In this document: piece by piece, positions 46,908 through 59,149 of the stretch | Position numbering within the stretch: position 1 is the stretch's first letter | Layout: each line of letters starts with the position of its first letter | Source of the DNA: Symbiotaphrina buchneri | Lineage: Eukaryota; Ascomycota; Symbiotaphrinales; Symbiotaphrinaceae | Assembly (NCBI GenBank): GCA_001599915.1 | Contig: BCIG01000001.1 | Span: forward strand, 682,001-746,000 | Length of the DNA stretch: 64,000 nt | Direction of reading: 5' to 3' | Notes under the pieces: model-generated | What the model was told of the DNA's origin: nothing | Database searches by the model: none | The model's input: only the letters and a program-made list of their open reading frames with translations | Program-made: the position numbers and the translations under genes

Positions 46908-48791
46908 ATGGTGTACCGCGGCAAACCAAGCAAAGGCTGTTCATGTACTTCTACCCCATCTTCTGCTTATTCCGATTGGGTGACTGACTGCTGCACCTAA
47001 CAGCATGTCGAGCACGCAAGGTCAAGGTATAGACCCCGCTGCCGCAAGGCTACCCGACGGAGCAACATTAACTGACGAGACTTCAGTGCGACCAACAACG
47101 GCCAGCCTGCTCTCAATGCATCAAGGCACATCGGGAGTGTCCCGGTTACCGGAATCAACTGGATCTGATGTTCTGCCACGAGAGTGATGATGTCGTCGCC
47201 AAGGTGCGAGAAAAGGAAGCCAACAAGAAGCTTCGAGCTTCCCCTCCTGCGGTTTCTATCTCCGCGATCACGAGATCGCCGTCTTCGACTGACAGCGGGG
47301 AACAAGTTGGCCTATCGCCTGGACCTATAGATCGGAAGGCCCTAGCAATAACATCTGTACAAAAGCCGTTGACGATCTCTGTGGAGGACCGCGCCGTGTG
47401 CTTTTTCTTCTCAAATTACGTACTTGACGACTCATCGATACCGTACGGGCGCGTTGCACATATTTATACGAAACAACAGATCCGGGAATGTTTGCCGATC
47501 ATCATCACGTCAATTGGCATGGCCGGACTGGCTAATGCTTTACATGCACCGGCCATCATGGCTTCTGCAAGGTTACGGTATGGTGCTGCGCTGGCGTTGA
47601 CTAATGCCGCGTTACAAGATCCTGCAAAGATCAGGGATGATCAGACATTGATGTAGGTTATACTGCTTGGAATTTTCGAGGTAAGGACGGAACGAGTGTC
47701 ACATCTTTACTCTCACTGACGATAAGACCAGACAATTACATGTAATAGTCGACTAAACATGCGGGACTGGACGAAACATGTCAATGGCGCTGCCGCTCTG
47801 ATGCAACTTCGAGGAGAGGAGCAACTCCACTGTGACACTGGCATGGAATTATTCATGCATCTACGGGCAGAGATTGTAAGTATAAATCCCCAAAAGACAT
47901 GTCTGGCCGCCTCTGACTCTTTCCACAATCTAGACTCTCAGTTGTGTGCAAACCGAAACACCCGTCCCAGAATTCATCCGGCAATTCTCGCACCAAGCCT
48001 ACCCAGAGCTGCTAGCCAACAGCCCCACAAACCAACTCCTCGAGATCATCACCAGCTTTTGCGATCTGCGTGCCGCCACACGGGGCAACTCGCTCCGCGA
48101 TCCAGAAGCCACCATCAGCTCCGCCCTTGCCATCGACGCCCAACTTGAAGCCTGGGCTCTCTCTGCCAGTACCACCCTTCCCTATACCACGCATCCAGTC
48201 CTTGCCTCCCCCAAATCCACGGAGAGCCCCGATCGCCCGGTGTTTGGCGATAACTACCATATCTACCACGACGCCGGCGTCGCCAATATCTGGAATAGCT
48301 ACCGCACGACACGCATCCTGGTCAACGAGATCCTAATCGACTACCTGGCGACATACCTAGACCCCTCCTCACCCGACAGCGACTCACCACTGTCACAACT
48401 CTTCACCAGCAGCTACGCCGCGCAGCACCTGCGCTCCCAATCCCTCCTCTCCTCCCTCGCCAGCGCCATCTGCGCCTCCGTGCCCTTCCACCTCGGCCTC
48501 AATCGCCCCTCCCCAGACACCACTACCATCATCGGGGGGAACATCGCCGGCGGGTATTTCCTGCGGTGGCCGCTATTCGTGGTGGGCGCGATGCTGGGCG
48601 TCTCCAGGGAGATGCGCGCGTGGGTCGTGGCGAAGCTGGAGGTCATTGGTCAGGTCATGGGTGTCCAGCAATGTACGCTCATGGCGCAGATGCTGAGAAA
48701 TAAGAAGAACGCGAAGAAGCAGATTAGGGCGGGGGCGTCGAGGTATAAACTTGCAGAACAGGTCCCGGAGGTGTGGGAGAAGACGTTTTAG
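46908..48791 (+). CDS. Zn2Cys6 transcription factor with in-frame TAG
   Basis: Five-exon model: 46908-46944, 47004-47026, 47087-47680, 47732-47875, 47934-48791. The zinc cluster is split by two introns: Cys11-x2-Cys14-x6-Cys21-x6-Cys28-x2-Cys31-x6-Cys38, followed by PGYRNQLDLMF. The middle domain reads LLGIFE | TITCNSRLNMRDWTKHVNG across a 51-base intron, a conserved segment in this family. However, TAG at 47654-47656 (after QTLM, before VILLGIFE) interrupts the frame. An alternative intron, AT|GTAGGT at 47653 to ATAG at 47749, removes the stop in phase but also deletes the conserved LLGIFE segment. The rest is intact to 48791 (LNRPSPDTTTIIGGNIAGGY). It is either a recent pseudogene, a spliced variant, or a sequence error. 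Confidence 0.75.
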
Positions 48792-48801
48792 AAGGGGGGG
48801 G

Positions 48802-48838
48802 NNNNNNNNNNNNNNNNNNNNNNNNNNNNNNNNNNNNN
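48802..48838. other. Assembly gap (37 N)
   Basis: A run of N directly after a G homopolymer, 10 bases past a stop codon. No coding sequence appears to be lost. Confidence 0.95.
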
Positions 48839-49888
48839 GTTGGGAGGCCGTACTAAGGCGATGAGACGGGGTGTTGAGTTTGTGTATATTGTATGAACTC
48901 TGCGGTCTGAGTTGATTCAGAATTATATAACTGATCAAAGCCTTTGTTCTACATGCCACATGCTTACTCACAACCCGTACAGGTCAAGAATAATAAGAAA
49001 AATCACGCTCCGACCCAATTGGTTGTTCTGCGGTGTAACAAGTCGAAATAATACAATGCGAGGCTGAATGTCCTCTCTGCCATATAATCCCTACCCCTGC
49101 CCCGAAGTACTTGTCTCCGAAGCTTGAGCAATTATTCGTCTGGACTTTCACCTCCCAGAATCACAATTCACAAACCCGGATGAGCGTCTCGTACAGGGAA
49201 GTCGGGAAAGCTGGAAGGCTCTAGACGTCTGACGCGCGTCTTCTTCGTACCGTCCATTGCTCTGGAAGTGTGGTGGGGAAGGAGGCTCGGGGTTGTGCAA
49301 GGCAGGAGGGGTGGGTTTGTGGAGGGGGTGTTTTGAGCTCGTTTCAGAGGAGTGTTTCGGGTTGCAAGTATCAACTATTGCCTTTGACGTGAGGACGAAG
49401 CACTGAGCCTCCAAGGAAAAGAATGATTGAGGAAGCCATAGAGTCAGGTTCGTATCAAACATATGGGCGGATGGACTACTTCCGGTCCAGGACGGAAAAA
49501 TAGGGCCATCCTCGAGCGAAAGCTAAGAAAGTGAAGAAGGTAGGGTGACCATCAGCGGTGGACAGACCAGTCTGATACTGCTGTAGATAGAGCCGCAGTA
49601 TCAATTGCATTGGCAAGTTTGAGTCCAGTGCGGACAAAGGCATCAAAAGAAATTTTTGGTAAATTGCTCTCACTCAGGTTCGACCCGCTACCTGCTCGGG
49701 ACTATGAAGCCAGAAATTGTCAAGAAGGCATGTGCGCACGGATCCTAGACATCTCCTCCCCTCCGCTTCCTTCATCCTTTCCAACCCATAGAGATATCCC
49801 CAAGTCCCAATCCACCATCTCCAATCTCCACCATCAATTGCAATTGCTCGCGAGCCCAAAGGCCGCTTTAGCAAGATCGCAGCCGCAT
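48839..49888. other. Intergenic, no gene seen
   Basis: About 1 kb without a supported gene. It contains only short frames on both strands without coding character. Confidence 0.5.
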
Positions 49889-50899
49889 CTAAGCCCTGAA
49901 CTTCTCACCCTTGCTCTTCTTCGCACCTTTGGCCGCAGCAGCCGCCGCGTTGGCACTGCCAGCCACAGCCGCAGCGGAGGAGACGGCGGGGGTGCTGCCG
50001 GTGGTGGTAGTGGTGGTGTTGGAGCCCATCTGGATAGCGACGCAGCCACCGAAGGGGCCGGCGGGGTTGTTGTTGGAGATACGCACCAGGCAGACGTTGG
50101 ATTGCCCCGCGACGGTGCCGCTGCAGGTCGTACCCGCGGGGAGGGCGAGCTTGAATTCCTGGAGGGTGAGCGGGGTCAGTAGATGGAAAGCTGGGGAGGG
50201 AGAAAGCGGGATGGAGGAGGACGGGGAATTGCTCACGTAGTCTTCGTTGATGTTGGTCGCACGCCTCTCAAGCGCCCTACGGCCAAGGATACGAGAGAAC
50301 CAGCGGCGTTCCTTGGCCGCCGCCTCAGCCGCGACCGCAGACGTGCTGAGCGCGGAGCTGGTGAACTCGCCCTTCTGCCCGTTGCCCTTAGTCCCGGGGA
50401 CTTGGGTCACGACGTCCAGCTTAGACGCGCCGCTGAAGTCGCCCGTGCCGCTGGTGTCGAGCGTGGCTGTGATCGGCCCGAAGCCGTCGGATGTCACGAC
50501 GTGGTACACGCCCGAGATGGAGCCCCCGTCGCTGACTTGGGGAAGCGTGCCGCCGGACAAAGCCATCGCGGCGGCCACGTCGGTTTGGACGTTGTTGGTG
50601 CCGCCCTGTTAGGAGTGAGGTTAGCAGGGATTGAGAGTGAGGGGAAGATGGGATGGAAGTGGAAGGCTTACGGCTTCGGTCTGGCCACAGCTGGCGGCAG
50701 CTTTGCCCTGGAAGACGGTGGTGTCGACCTCAGTCTTGCTGTTCGAGCCGGTGCCCGGGACGACAGCACCCTTGATGCCCAGGGCGGTACCGTTGCCGCC
50801 AGCGTCACCGGTGACAAGGGCGATCTTGCCGTGGGCGGAGACCAGAGGGCTGCTAGCGAGCAGAGCCGCGAGGAAGAGGGTAGTGGATTGGTAATGCAT
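49889..50899 (-). CDS. Egh16-like secreted protein
   Basis: Three exons (50899-50672, 50605-50237, 50158-49889) encode 288 residues. The N-terminus is a signal peptide (STTLFLAALLASSPLVSA) followed by HGKIALVTGDAGGNGTALGI, the start of the Egh16/Gas1-like fungal family first described in plant-pathogen appressoria and now known in many ascomycetes. Family features continue with ASCGQTEAGGTNNV, GPITATLDTSGTGDF and the Cys pair region (TTCSGTVAGQSNVCLVRISN). A dibasic/helical insert (KERRWFSRILGRRALERR) and an Ala/Thr-rich tail ending KGAKKSKGEKFRA are less usual. It is secreted and probably acts at the cell surface. Family membership does not by itself show pathogenicity, since saprobes carry it too. 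Confidence 0.85.
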
Positions 50900-52664
50900 G
50901 ATGACTTTTGTTGACTGAAACGTAAAAACGTTGATCTCGTGGGATTGGATGCTTGGTGCTTTCTTAGATCGTTGCTTGGAAAGAAGGGACGTTGGATCGA
51001 AAGGCCGGGCTTCAAGTCAATTGAGCGCAGGCGAGCAGGTAGCAGGGAAGCAAATGAGTGTCACGAGTCAATCGTGAACGAGCGGTGATACAGTAGGGAA
51101 GCGCGAAGGGAGTTGCAGTACCAGACTGTTGAAGTGAAGATGTTGATGATGATGAGAAAAAAGAATGGATGGAGGGTTGTGGAGCATGCTTTTATAGACT
51201 TTGGGACTGGAGAGGTTGAGGCCCGCGATGCACCGCTCTGGCGCCGGGAGGCCTTCGTAACTGCCAAGCAGTTTCGACATGTTGGTGTTGAGACAGGAGG
51301 TGCCATCCTGAACCGTTAGCCGGGATGCCTGACAGGCTCCGTCCGAGGGCTACGAACGCCGGTGCGGAGAAAGACTACCTTGCTCAAGCCGTAATCAGAT
51401 AAAGATTCTGGCTTGAGGCTGCATAAGGGAGGCTGGGGGAATCTTTGGTCGAGGCTATTGCTGAACTGTGTTGAGAACGAGGAGTTTCAACCGACTGCTT
51501 CACCAGCTTAGTGTAACGTAAAGACCGGATACGAACTATCCCCCAAGTCCCGAGCCAGCGACGGAAACCAGCTACGTCTGGAATAGTGCCCCCCGTTTAA
51601 GCTGCCGAGATCCGGGGTAAAAAGGGGGTCCGTAGAAGCTTCACCAGAGCTTCATCTGCTTTAGCACCTCCATAGCTGTGTTGAGGATCATATTTGTGGT
51701 TGCTGACCCCCTGAATGGCCCGTAGCGAACAAACTACAACGCCGGTGTAAGCGCTAGAGGGGGCTCTTAGCTCTAAGGTTCTCACTTTGTTTGTCCCCTG
51801 CATGCAGCATGCGGGACTAGAGTAAGGTACGCTCGAGTAAAACTGCGACGGAGAAAAGATAGGAGCAGGGGCATTAAGGTTGGAGATATGGTTACAGACG
51901 GTGTGGCTTGGTGGCTTGCCGGGCGCCGCGCTACCGAGCTCCGTCGGCCAGTGAAACGGGTTTCGTCTCATGCCGAAACAAGGTCCCACCCCTGACACCG
52001 CTGCCCTCGGCACGGCAATGCGATGCCGAGAATGAACAGGGGCTGGAAGCCTACCTAGAAAGAAGGTGCTGAAGCTTTGAGATATCCAGACTAAAAGTCT
52101 ACTATCATGATTAAAGCCTTCTTCATACGGGCTATTGCGGACGAGCCCGCCTACGATCTTTCTTTGCTCGTATTCCCACAAGTCCATCCTGATCGAGAAG
52201 AAGCACATTTGTCAGGCTTACCAGCCTCGACACCGGTGATGAGACTAACTGCTGCTAAGCTCTGACGGCCAGGGTTTTAACTCATGGGTCCGAAGCTTAG
52301 CCCAGCGCCTAGAGGGTGTTCAAGGAACGAGAAAAAGAAGGCTGCTAATTTGTGATTGTCTTTACCGACCTAGGGAGGATGGGAATCGGGGGTCCTGTGC
52401 TCGGGATCCGAGGATTCCGGGCATGAGAGTCCGGTGAGCGATGAAAGTTGATGGGATGCTGACTACCTCCACACCCTCATCACCACGACTTCATCCTCGA
52501 AAGACTTGGCGGTTACTACTGTGACAAGCAAGCAAGCACCACTCAGTATCGCATTTGCAGATAAGTTGTCCCTTGGATATCCTTCCTCTCCCGTAATACA
52601 CACCAACTCCAACTCCAACTGCAAACTCAAACACCAGCAATCCCCAAAATGAGCATCCCAAGAT
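50900..52664. other. Long intergenic region, one doubtful frame
   Basis: About 1.76 kb. The only long frame (minus strand, 52208-51597, 203 codons) matches no family I know and lacks a convincing start context. Possibly a relic of a mobile element. Confidence 0.4.
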
Positions 52665-53465
52665 TCATACCGCAAATAGCAAAGCCCCCAACAAGCTCCC
52701 CATCCACGAGACCCCATCCCTCAACGCGCTCCTCTGACCTCCCGACGCTGAGGCCGTCGCTGTTGAGGTCCCAGTTGTCTTTGACGCGCTCCCACTCGCA
52801 CTCGTTGCACTTCCACTCCCGCTGACGACTGAGCTCGCGCTCGAGACCGAACTGGCACTCGAACTCTCCACAACCGTCACCGTAACCACCGCCTCTTGCA
52901 CACCCGTCGCGCTCGCACTCACACTCGCTGCCATCGTCTCCGCCTGCGCCGCCGAGGAAGCCGACGCCGTCACGACCACGGTATCCACCACCACTCCAGC
53001 TCCTCCAGCAGATACTCCTCCTCCCGCTGCTCCAGTGCTTGCCGCAGCCGCACTCCCCGCCCCCGACCCCGACACAGCCGCCTGCACAATCCCCGTATAG
53101 CCCGGCGTACCAACATCGACTCTCGTCGCACACGTATACGGCAGGGGATTATTCCCTGTAGCATCGGCGCAGAAAGGGAAGCACGCCGCGAAAGAGATGC
53201 TCCCGCCCACGCAGCATTGTGTCACGCTATTGTCGGCTTCGAGAACGCCGGGGCAGTAGATGTTCGCTGTGTTGATTGCCTGTCAAGAAGGTTGGGTTAG
53301 GACGGAGGGAGAGAAGGGAGAATGGAGGATGGAGGTGGAGGAGATGGGAGGGAGGGGGAGACGTACGGTGTTGACCTGCGTCACTGCCAACGCGCCTTGG
53401 AGGAGTGGGAGCAGGGCTGTGGCTGCGAGCGTGAGGGGCAGCGGAGTTTGGTAAGAGGGCGCCAT
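52665..53465 (-). CDS. GPI-anchored Ser/Ala-rich surface protein
   Basis: Two exons (53465-53367 and 53279-52665; 87-base intron GTACGT...GACAG) encode 237 residues. A signal peptide (LTLAATALLPLLQGALA) is followed by a small Cys domain with about seven Cys (YCPGVLEADNSVTQCCVGGS, FAACFPFCAD, CATRVD). Then come about 110 residues of Ser/Ala/Thr/Val-rich stalk, suited to O-mannosylation, and a C-terminal GPI signal (Ser-rich site, then WMGSLLGALLFAV). It is probably attached to the plasma membrane or cell wall. The Cys domain is found with similar spacing in other small fungal GPI proteins; no enzymatic function can be inferred. Confidence 0.75.
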
Positions 53466-54248
53466 TATTGAATTATTGTTGGTGCATCGTATTGCTTATA
53501 CACAGAGCGAGAGAGAAACAGAAAACCTGCAGTGCAGTGCAAGAGAAGAGCTATAGTCGGAAAAAGCGTGACCGGCCAGCTACTCCTTCATGAGAAATGT
53601 AGGATGTCGCGGAGTCGAGGTATAGGTGGCGACTTCGTAAGGCACCCAATAATAACGCGTGCGAAAAGTGCCGCCACTGTTGATGGCATGTTGCGGAGCC
53701 GTGGAATGTGGGCTACTAACCATTTCCGGAGGAGGGTTTGACACATCGCCAGACCTCGTAGCCGGCCTCAACGTTCTTAGTTTCTTGGCTGTGCGCTTAA
53801 ATATGGGGTGACTTTGACGGTTGGCTTTCTGTTGGATAGAGGATAGATGATGCAGGGTGGTTGTGATGGAGATTGATTTGGTGTGACTGGGAAGACTAGG
53901 ACAATTTGTACATGACAGCTCCGGGTTCGAAGTATTGCGCAGATAACTCCCTACGTCGAGCACAGCAATTTTGAATAGCGGTCTTTTCAAGAATATTCCA
54001 GTCTTGCTTTCTTCCGTAAGTATCAGACCAGAAAGGCCTACCACTACCAAATAACCCTGCTCTCCCCCTTCCAGTCAAGGAGCGAGCACGACCAAACCAT
54101 GCATGCAAGCCACACAGGACAGCCCCGGCCCATAAAAACTCCAACCACATGCTGGCCGCCCAAAAGTAAAAGGAACACTAGAAATCCCTCCTATCCCGTT
54201 ATAGACTCTGTTTACCTACAAACAAACCCACTAACTACAATCTACAAT
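53466..54248. other. Intergenic, no gene seen
   Basis: About 780 bases between two minus-strand genes: the promoter of the GPI protein on the left and the 3' flank of the regulator on the right. Confidence 0.5.
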
Positions 54249-56680
54249 CTACAGGTCAAAATCCGACGCCCAGCTCGGCGGCGGCATGCTCAGAAAGTCA
54301 AAATTCTCCAGATCCAGCCCGACGCCCAGGCCATCGTCGTGCGGTAGACCGACCAGCTCAGCGCCCATATCGAAGCTCGGCAACTCCCCGCCCACGCCCG
54401 GACCTAAGCTCTGCGGCTGCTGTAGGCCGGCAGAGTGAGGGTGAGAGTGCATCCTCGCACCAGGGTGACCCGCCACGATGGGAGCAGTACCCGGCGCGGT
54501 TGGGCCACCGGCTTGGCCATTCGACAGCAGCGCCGCGCCCCCTTCACCGCTCTCCTCAGCCCTAAGAACCCCCTCACACCTCTCCAGCATATCCCTCAAA
54601 CCCATCGTGATGCGATGAACAAGGTGCTGGCGCGCACACGGACACTGTGCAAAAACGTCCAGCACCTGCCGCGCCGTGCCAAACACCGCATCGACGTCGA
54701 CGCGGACGTGTGCGCGGTAGCGTGTTGCGATTTTGAGGAGGAAGACGCAGGCGAATGCGAACATCGTGTGGAAGTAGTGTGGTACGCCGACGAGGCAGGC
54801 GCGCAGCTCGTCGCTGTCGATCAGCAGCTGTAGGATGGAGAGCGCGGTGCTGATTGCGAGAGTGCCGATGTCGTGGAGGTCGGGCGGGAGGGGGGAGGTT
54901 GTCGTGCTGGCGTTGGGTTGGTGGGGAGTGGTGCTGGAGGGTGGGAGGTCGCTGTGGGAGGAGGGAGAGGAGATGTTCAGCCCCCGGAAAGCGTGTGAGC
55001 AGATGTAGAACTTCGCGAAGCGCCAGTGCAGCTTGACGGCTTCGGATGGGAACTGGCCCAGATGTTTATTCCGCGCGAGCTTTCCACTCCACGCCGCACC
55101 CCAGCGGTCCAGCTGCATATTGAAGTCCCGTAACTGCGGAATCAGGATCGCCGGGATCGGCTTCGTCGTGTCCAAGCCGTACAAGTCCCTTGCGCGACTG
55201 ATGATAATCAGCAAATCAATATGGCTCACCAGCCGCAGATCATTCTCCCCCGAAAACGGTGACTGCACGTGCGTTTCCCATTTCACAAAGTCCCGTGTCA
55301 CGCCTGAGGGGGGCGCGCCCTGCAGGATCGAGATCTGCTCGTTCAGCAGGTAGATCAGCAGCCACATCTGCGACTGCCGGAAGCGCTCTTCGTCGGTCTG
55401 CGGCTGCGACAGATGCGCCGTGTGGTACTGCATAGCAATGGCCTTGCACACGACCAGCGCGGACAGGATGGGCGTCATGTCCGCCAGCCAGTACGCGCCG
55501 ATGCACAGCGCTTTGACGTCCTCGAGGCCCAGGCGGTGGCGGAACATCAGCGAGGCCGTGAGGTTGCGCAGTTCCCGGCTGAGTTTGTCGTAGACGTCGC
55601 TGCCGAGCGGGTCGTGCAGCGCGGCGACGGTGCAGACCGTCAGGGCCAGCAGGGTCGAGGTTTTGCGTACTTGTGAGAGATCGCTGTATTTCTGCACGTG
55701 GTCGTAGACGAAGTGGTCCAGTCTGCCGTAGTATGACTTGAACAACTGGTCCGCCTCCGCCAGCGTAATGACTCCACGAGAAACGAAATCCGGCTCGATG
55801 ACCAGCCCAGACGACTGGATCGTGTCATTGCTCGCCTCATGCGTCTTTACACGCGTCACTTCATACAGCGACCGAATCGGTGCGGACGCAAGACTATCCG
55901 GCGCCATGTTCCCCTCGACCGCATCCATGTTATCCTCGCCCATCTCCGTCTCGCGCACTTTCGCCTCCTCATCCGCGGTATCGATCTCGTCCATGGCCAG
56001 GATGGGCGGTAATGACAGCGCTGCTCGCGTCTCGTTGAGCGCGCCCTGAAGCCGGCTGAAATGGCGTCTCATGCGGGAATTCCACCTATCACATCACTAT
56101 CAGCTTTTCCATCCCAGCAGTCGCCCCAACACAGCCTCAGAGACAACTTGGACAAGTGGAGGAGGAGTGGGCATCAGACTCACCTCGTCTGGTCCTTAAC
56201 AAGATCCTGCATAGTCCTATTCTGAGAACACAGCAGGCCACGCTCCGCACAGCGCTTACACGGCGGAAGATCGTTCTCCATGATGCACTTGATCTTCTGC
56301 TTGCGGCACGCCGGGCACGCCGTGCTCTTGCGCGTCGTCACCGACACTAAGTCGTCCTCGTGCGGCATCTTGGGAGCCGGCGAGGCTACAGACTCTTTGC
56401 CTGAGCTTGCGGGCGATTGATGCATGCCCGCGCCGCTGGTTGGGGAGCCATTGCGCCCGGCGATGAAGGCGATGTTGGAGGTGGGAAGGTTCGCGGCGGA
56501 CCAGCTGCGTTCTTGGTTTGGGCCATGACCGGGGAGTGGTCTGGGAGGAGGACGGCTGCGCGAGGAGAAGGCAGTGCCACCTGCAAAATTGCTCCGGCGT
56601 TCCCTCGGTGTTGAAATTTGCGGGGAACCGAAAGGGACCGGGATCACGTGAGCATGGCAGAAGTGGGGCATGCCAACCAT
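54249..56680 (-). CDS. Zn2Cys6 transcription factor
   Basis: Two exons (56680-56184 and 56085-54249; intron GTGAGT...GATAG, phase 2) encode 777 residues. The zinc cluster is Cys122-x2-Cys125-x6-Cys132-x8-Cys141-x2-Cys144-x6-Cys151 (PACRKQKIKC, PPCKRCAERGLLC). The middle regulatory domain runs from about 250 to 620 (GVITLAEADQLFKSYYGRLD, LTVCTVAALHDP, KWETHVQSPFSGENDLRLVS). The layout resembles War1/Leu3-type regulators. The C-terminus is Pro/Gly-rich with an acidic end (LDLENFDFLSMPPPSWASDF), probably activating. The 120 residues before the cluster are low-complexity, and the true start could lie downstream at a later Met (for example MHQSP). Target genes are unknown; the next gene to the right is a lysophospholipase on the opposite strand. 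Confidence 0.9.
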
Positions 56681-57508
56681 GCGTCAAACATATCAAACAT
56701 CGAACCCGGGTCGCTGAAAATCACAGATCTCTCCGAATGGAGTACTAACACCTCAAATCATTGGAAAGTGATCAAGGGGGGCATCAGAGTTCTCTATTGC
56801 TGCAGCATAGGATCATAGATTTTTCTGTCTGTGAAGTGCGGTATTATCAGACAGTATCCCTCAACATTATAGTTCACGACGAGTTGTCTCTCTCTTTCAC
56901 TTAAGAACATTGACAAAAGACCTTAGATTATTTCTTATGTGGTTCTAGACTTCTACAGTACTTCGTATATCCGGGATAAGGGACGCTGCTTCAGATGTAC
57001 TCGAGTAACAGAATCGATCACCCCCTTGTGTGATAGCGTCGCGATTGGCTTCTGGCCCGTTCACACATACCTTAAGCTTTCACACGCCGACAAGCTCCAC
57101 GAATCACAGCGCCGGAAGCGACTGCATGCTCCCAGATATGGATATATGGACGCAGCAGGCGCCCGCCCAACACAGCCACCAACGTCAATCCTTGCTTGAA
57201 CCTGTTCGTTCGGCGCGGACCTGACCGACGCGCCGAGGAAACAGAAGGGATCGCCACATATGCCGAGGTTTTGGTGAACTGTCCAATGTATGCTTTGAAC
57301 CCTGGGAGAAAGGGAGGCTGTGGCTGGCTGGCGGGAACACGTGAAGGTTACAGATCCTTTCGCTGTATTCACTGTACCACGCATCATTCGTGTGGGTGGG
57401 TATATAGAGTAGGTGCACGTCATGCCAGCATCCTCGCTGCTGTAGACCTCAACCTCACTCAACCCCAGCCCTCGCTGCGGGCGCGGCGCTGCTTATCTCT
57501 CGAACACC
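56681..57508. other. Divergent intergenic region
   Basis: About 830 bases between the leftward regulator and the rightward lysophospholipase, containing both promoters. TATATAGAG at about 57401 lies ~105 bases before the ATG at 57509 and may be the lysophospholipase TATA element. Confidence 0.5.
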
Positions 57509-59149
57509 ATGGCGATCTTCGGCGCGGGCCTTATCTGCCTCTTATCTCTCTTCTTCCTCGGCACCGCCGCTCCTGTCGCGCCCCGACTCGCCCTCTCCCT
57601 CTACGCGCCCACGCCCGCGCTCTGTCCCAGCACGCCTCTCGTGCGCGCCGCCACAAGCCTCTCCTCCTCCGAATCGGACTACATCTCCTCTCGCGCCCCT
57701 CTAGCCACCGCAGCGCTCGCCTCCTGGCTGCAAAAGACCTCGTCGTCCTTCCCCACGACCAACCTGCCCACGCTCGGGCTCACCACCAGCGGCGGCGGCT
57801 ACCGCTCGCTCCTCGTCGGCGCGGGCGTCATCCAGGCCTTCGACGCGCGCGACAGCAACGTCGGCACCAGTGGGCTCTTCCAGGCGCTGACCTACCAAGC
57901 CGGCCTGTCAGGCGGGGCCTGGCTACTCAGCTCGTTCGCGGGGAACAACTACCCGACGATCAGCAGCCTACAGGCTGGGCTATGGGAGCAGGCATTCCAG
58001 GACAGTGCTCTGGACCCGGACTTCCTGCTGGCCGCAGCCGCATACAGCGCCGTCGTCGATGACGTGCTCGCAAAGCAAGACGCCGGCTTCGCGCCCACGC
58101 TGACGGACCCCTACGGCCGCCTGCTGAGCTACCAGCTGCTGAACGGCGTCGACGGCGGCGTGCAGACCACGCTGTCCTCCATCGCGGGCTTCGGCAATTT
58201 CTCTGCCCGCACCGTGCCGTTCCCGCTCATCACCGCGCTGGGCGTCAAGACGTGGGAGGGCGAGTGCACGCCCGGCCCGAACGGGACGATCTACGAGTTC
58301 TCGCCGTTCGAATTCGGCAGCTGGGACGCTGGCGTCGCCGCCTTCACACCGACGAAATACCTGGGCACCTCCCTTCGAAACGGCCAGCCCACCAAAACAC
58401 TCTGCACGACGAACTTCGATAACCTCGGCTACGTCTTGGGGACCAGCAGCAACCTCTTCAACGAGCTGTGTCTCAGCGTGCCCGCGCCCAGCAACTCCAG
58501 CGACGACCTCGCTGACGCGCTCAGTGCCATCATCGACCGCGCCCATGAAGTCACGACTCGCGACGAGTACGCAGCCTACCCGAACCCCTTCTACGCGTAC
58601 GCCCCCGCCTCGCTCGTCGCGGCCCAGCCCGAACTGCATCTCGCCGACGGCGGCGAGGCGCTGCAGAACAACCCCATCTGGCCCTTCCTGCAGCCGGCAC
58701 GCACCGTGGACGTGCTGCTCGTCAACGACAACAGCGCCGACACTTCGACAAACTGGCCTAACGGCAGCGAGATCCTAACGACGTACATCCAAGCGCAAGC
58801 CGCGGGGCTGACGCGCATGCCGTACATCCCCAGCGTGGACACGTTTTTGGAGCGGGGCTTGAATACGCGCCCGACGTTCTTCGGCTGTGCTGATGAGAAG
58901 GCGCTGACGATTGTGTATCTCCCGAATGCGCCGTATGGTGGGGCGGAGAGTAATACGTCGACGGCGCAGATCGTTTATGAGAGGCAGCAGACTAGGGAGA
59001 TGGTGATGGCCGGTGGGATGCTGGCGACGATGGGGGGCAATGGGACGTGGCCGGTGTGTTTGGGCTGTGCGATTGTGGCGAAGACGGGCGAGACGCTGCC
59101 GGAGGTTTGTGGGGCTTGTTTGGATGAGTTTTGCTATTATGGGGATTGA
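57509..59149 (+). CDS. Lysophospholipase / phospholipase B
   Basis: Single exon, 546 residues. A signal peptide (LICLLSLFFLGTAAPVA) leads into a GRP1/cPLA2-like catalytic fold. TSGGGYRSLLVGAG gives the oxyanion-site Arg99, YQAGLSGGAWLLSSF the nucleophile Ser134 (G-x-S-G-G), and HLADGGEALQNNPIWPFLQP the Asp380 of the Ser/Asp dyad; this last segment is usually DGGEDLQNIP. It hydrolyses acyl chains from phospholipids and lysophospholipids outside the cell. Several N-glycosylation sequons are present (NFSA, NGTI, NSSD, NTST). The C-terminus (VCGACLDEFCYYGD) is Cys-rich without a GPI tail, so the enzyme is probably secreted rather than anchored. The gene looks fully intact. Confidence 0.93.
   Translation: MAIFGAGLICLLSLFFLGTAAPVAPRLALSLYAPTPALCPSTPLVRAATSLSSSESDYISSRAPLATAALASWLQKTSSSFPTTNLPTLGLTTSGGGYRSLLVGAGVIQAFDARDSNVGTSGLFQALTYQAGLSGGAWLLSSFAGNNYPTISSLQAGLWEQAFQDSALDPDFLLAAAAYSAVVDDVLAKQDAGFAPTLTDPYGRLLSYQLLNGVDGGVQTTLSSIAGFGNFSARTVPFPLITALGVKTWEGECTPGPNGTIYEFSPFEFGSWDAGVAAFTPTKYLGTSLRNGQPTKTLCTTNFDNLGYVLGTSSNLFNELCLSVPAPSNSSDDLADALSAIIDRAHEVTTRDEYAAYPNPFYAYAPASLVAAQPELHLADGGEALQNNPIWPFLQPARTVDVLLVNDNSADTSTNWPNGSEILTTYIQAQAAGLTRMPYIPSVDTFLERGLNTRPTFFGCADEKALTIVYLPNAPYGGAESNTSTAQIVYERQQTREMVMAGGMLATMGGNGTWPVCLGCAIVAKTGETLPEVCGACLDEFCYYGD

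Noticed and set aside
35631-48791. Complete secondary-metabolite gene cluster
   Set aside because: Pumps, regulators and a P450 fragment are present but there is no PKS, NRPS, terpene cyclase or other backbone enzyme in the window.
51597-52208. 203-codon minus-strand frame
   Set aside because: No recognised domain, no convincing start context and no partner exon; kept only as a note in the intergenic entry.
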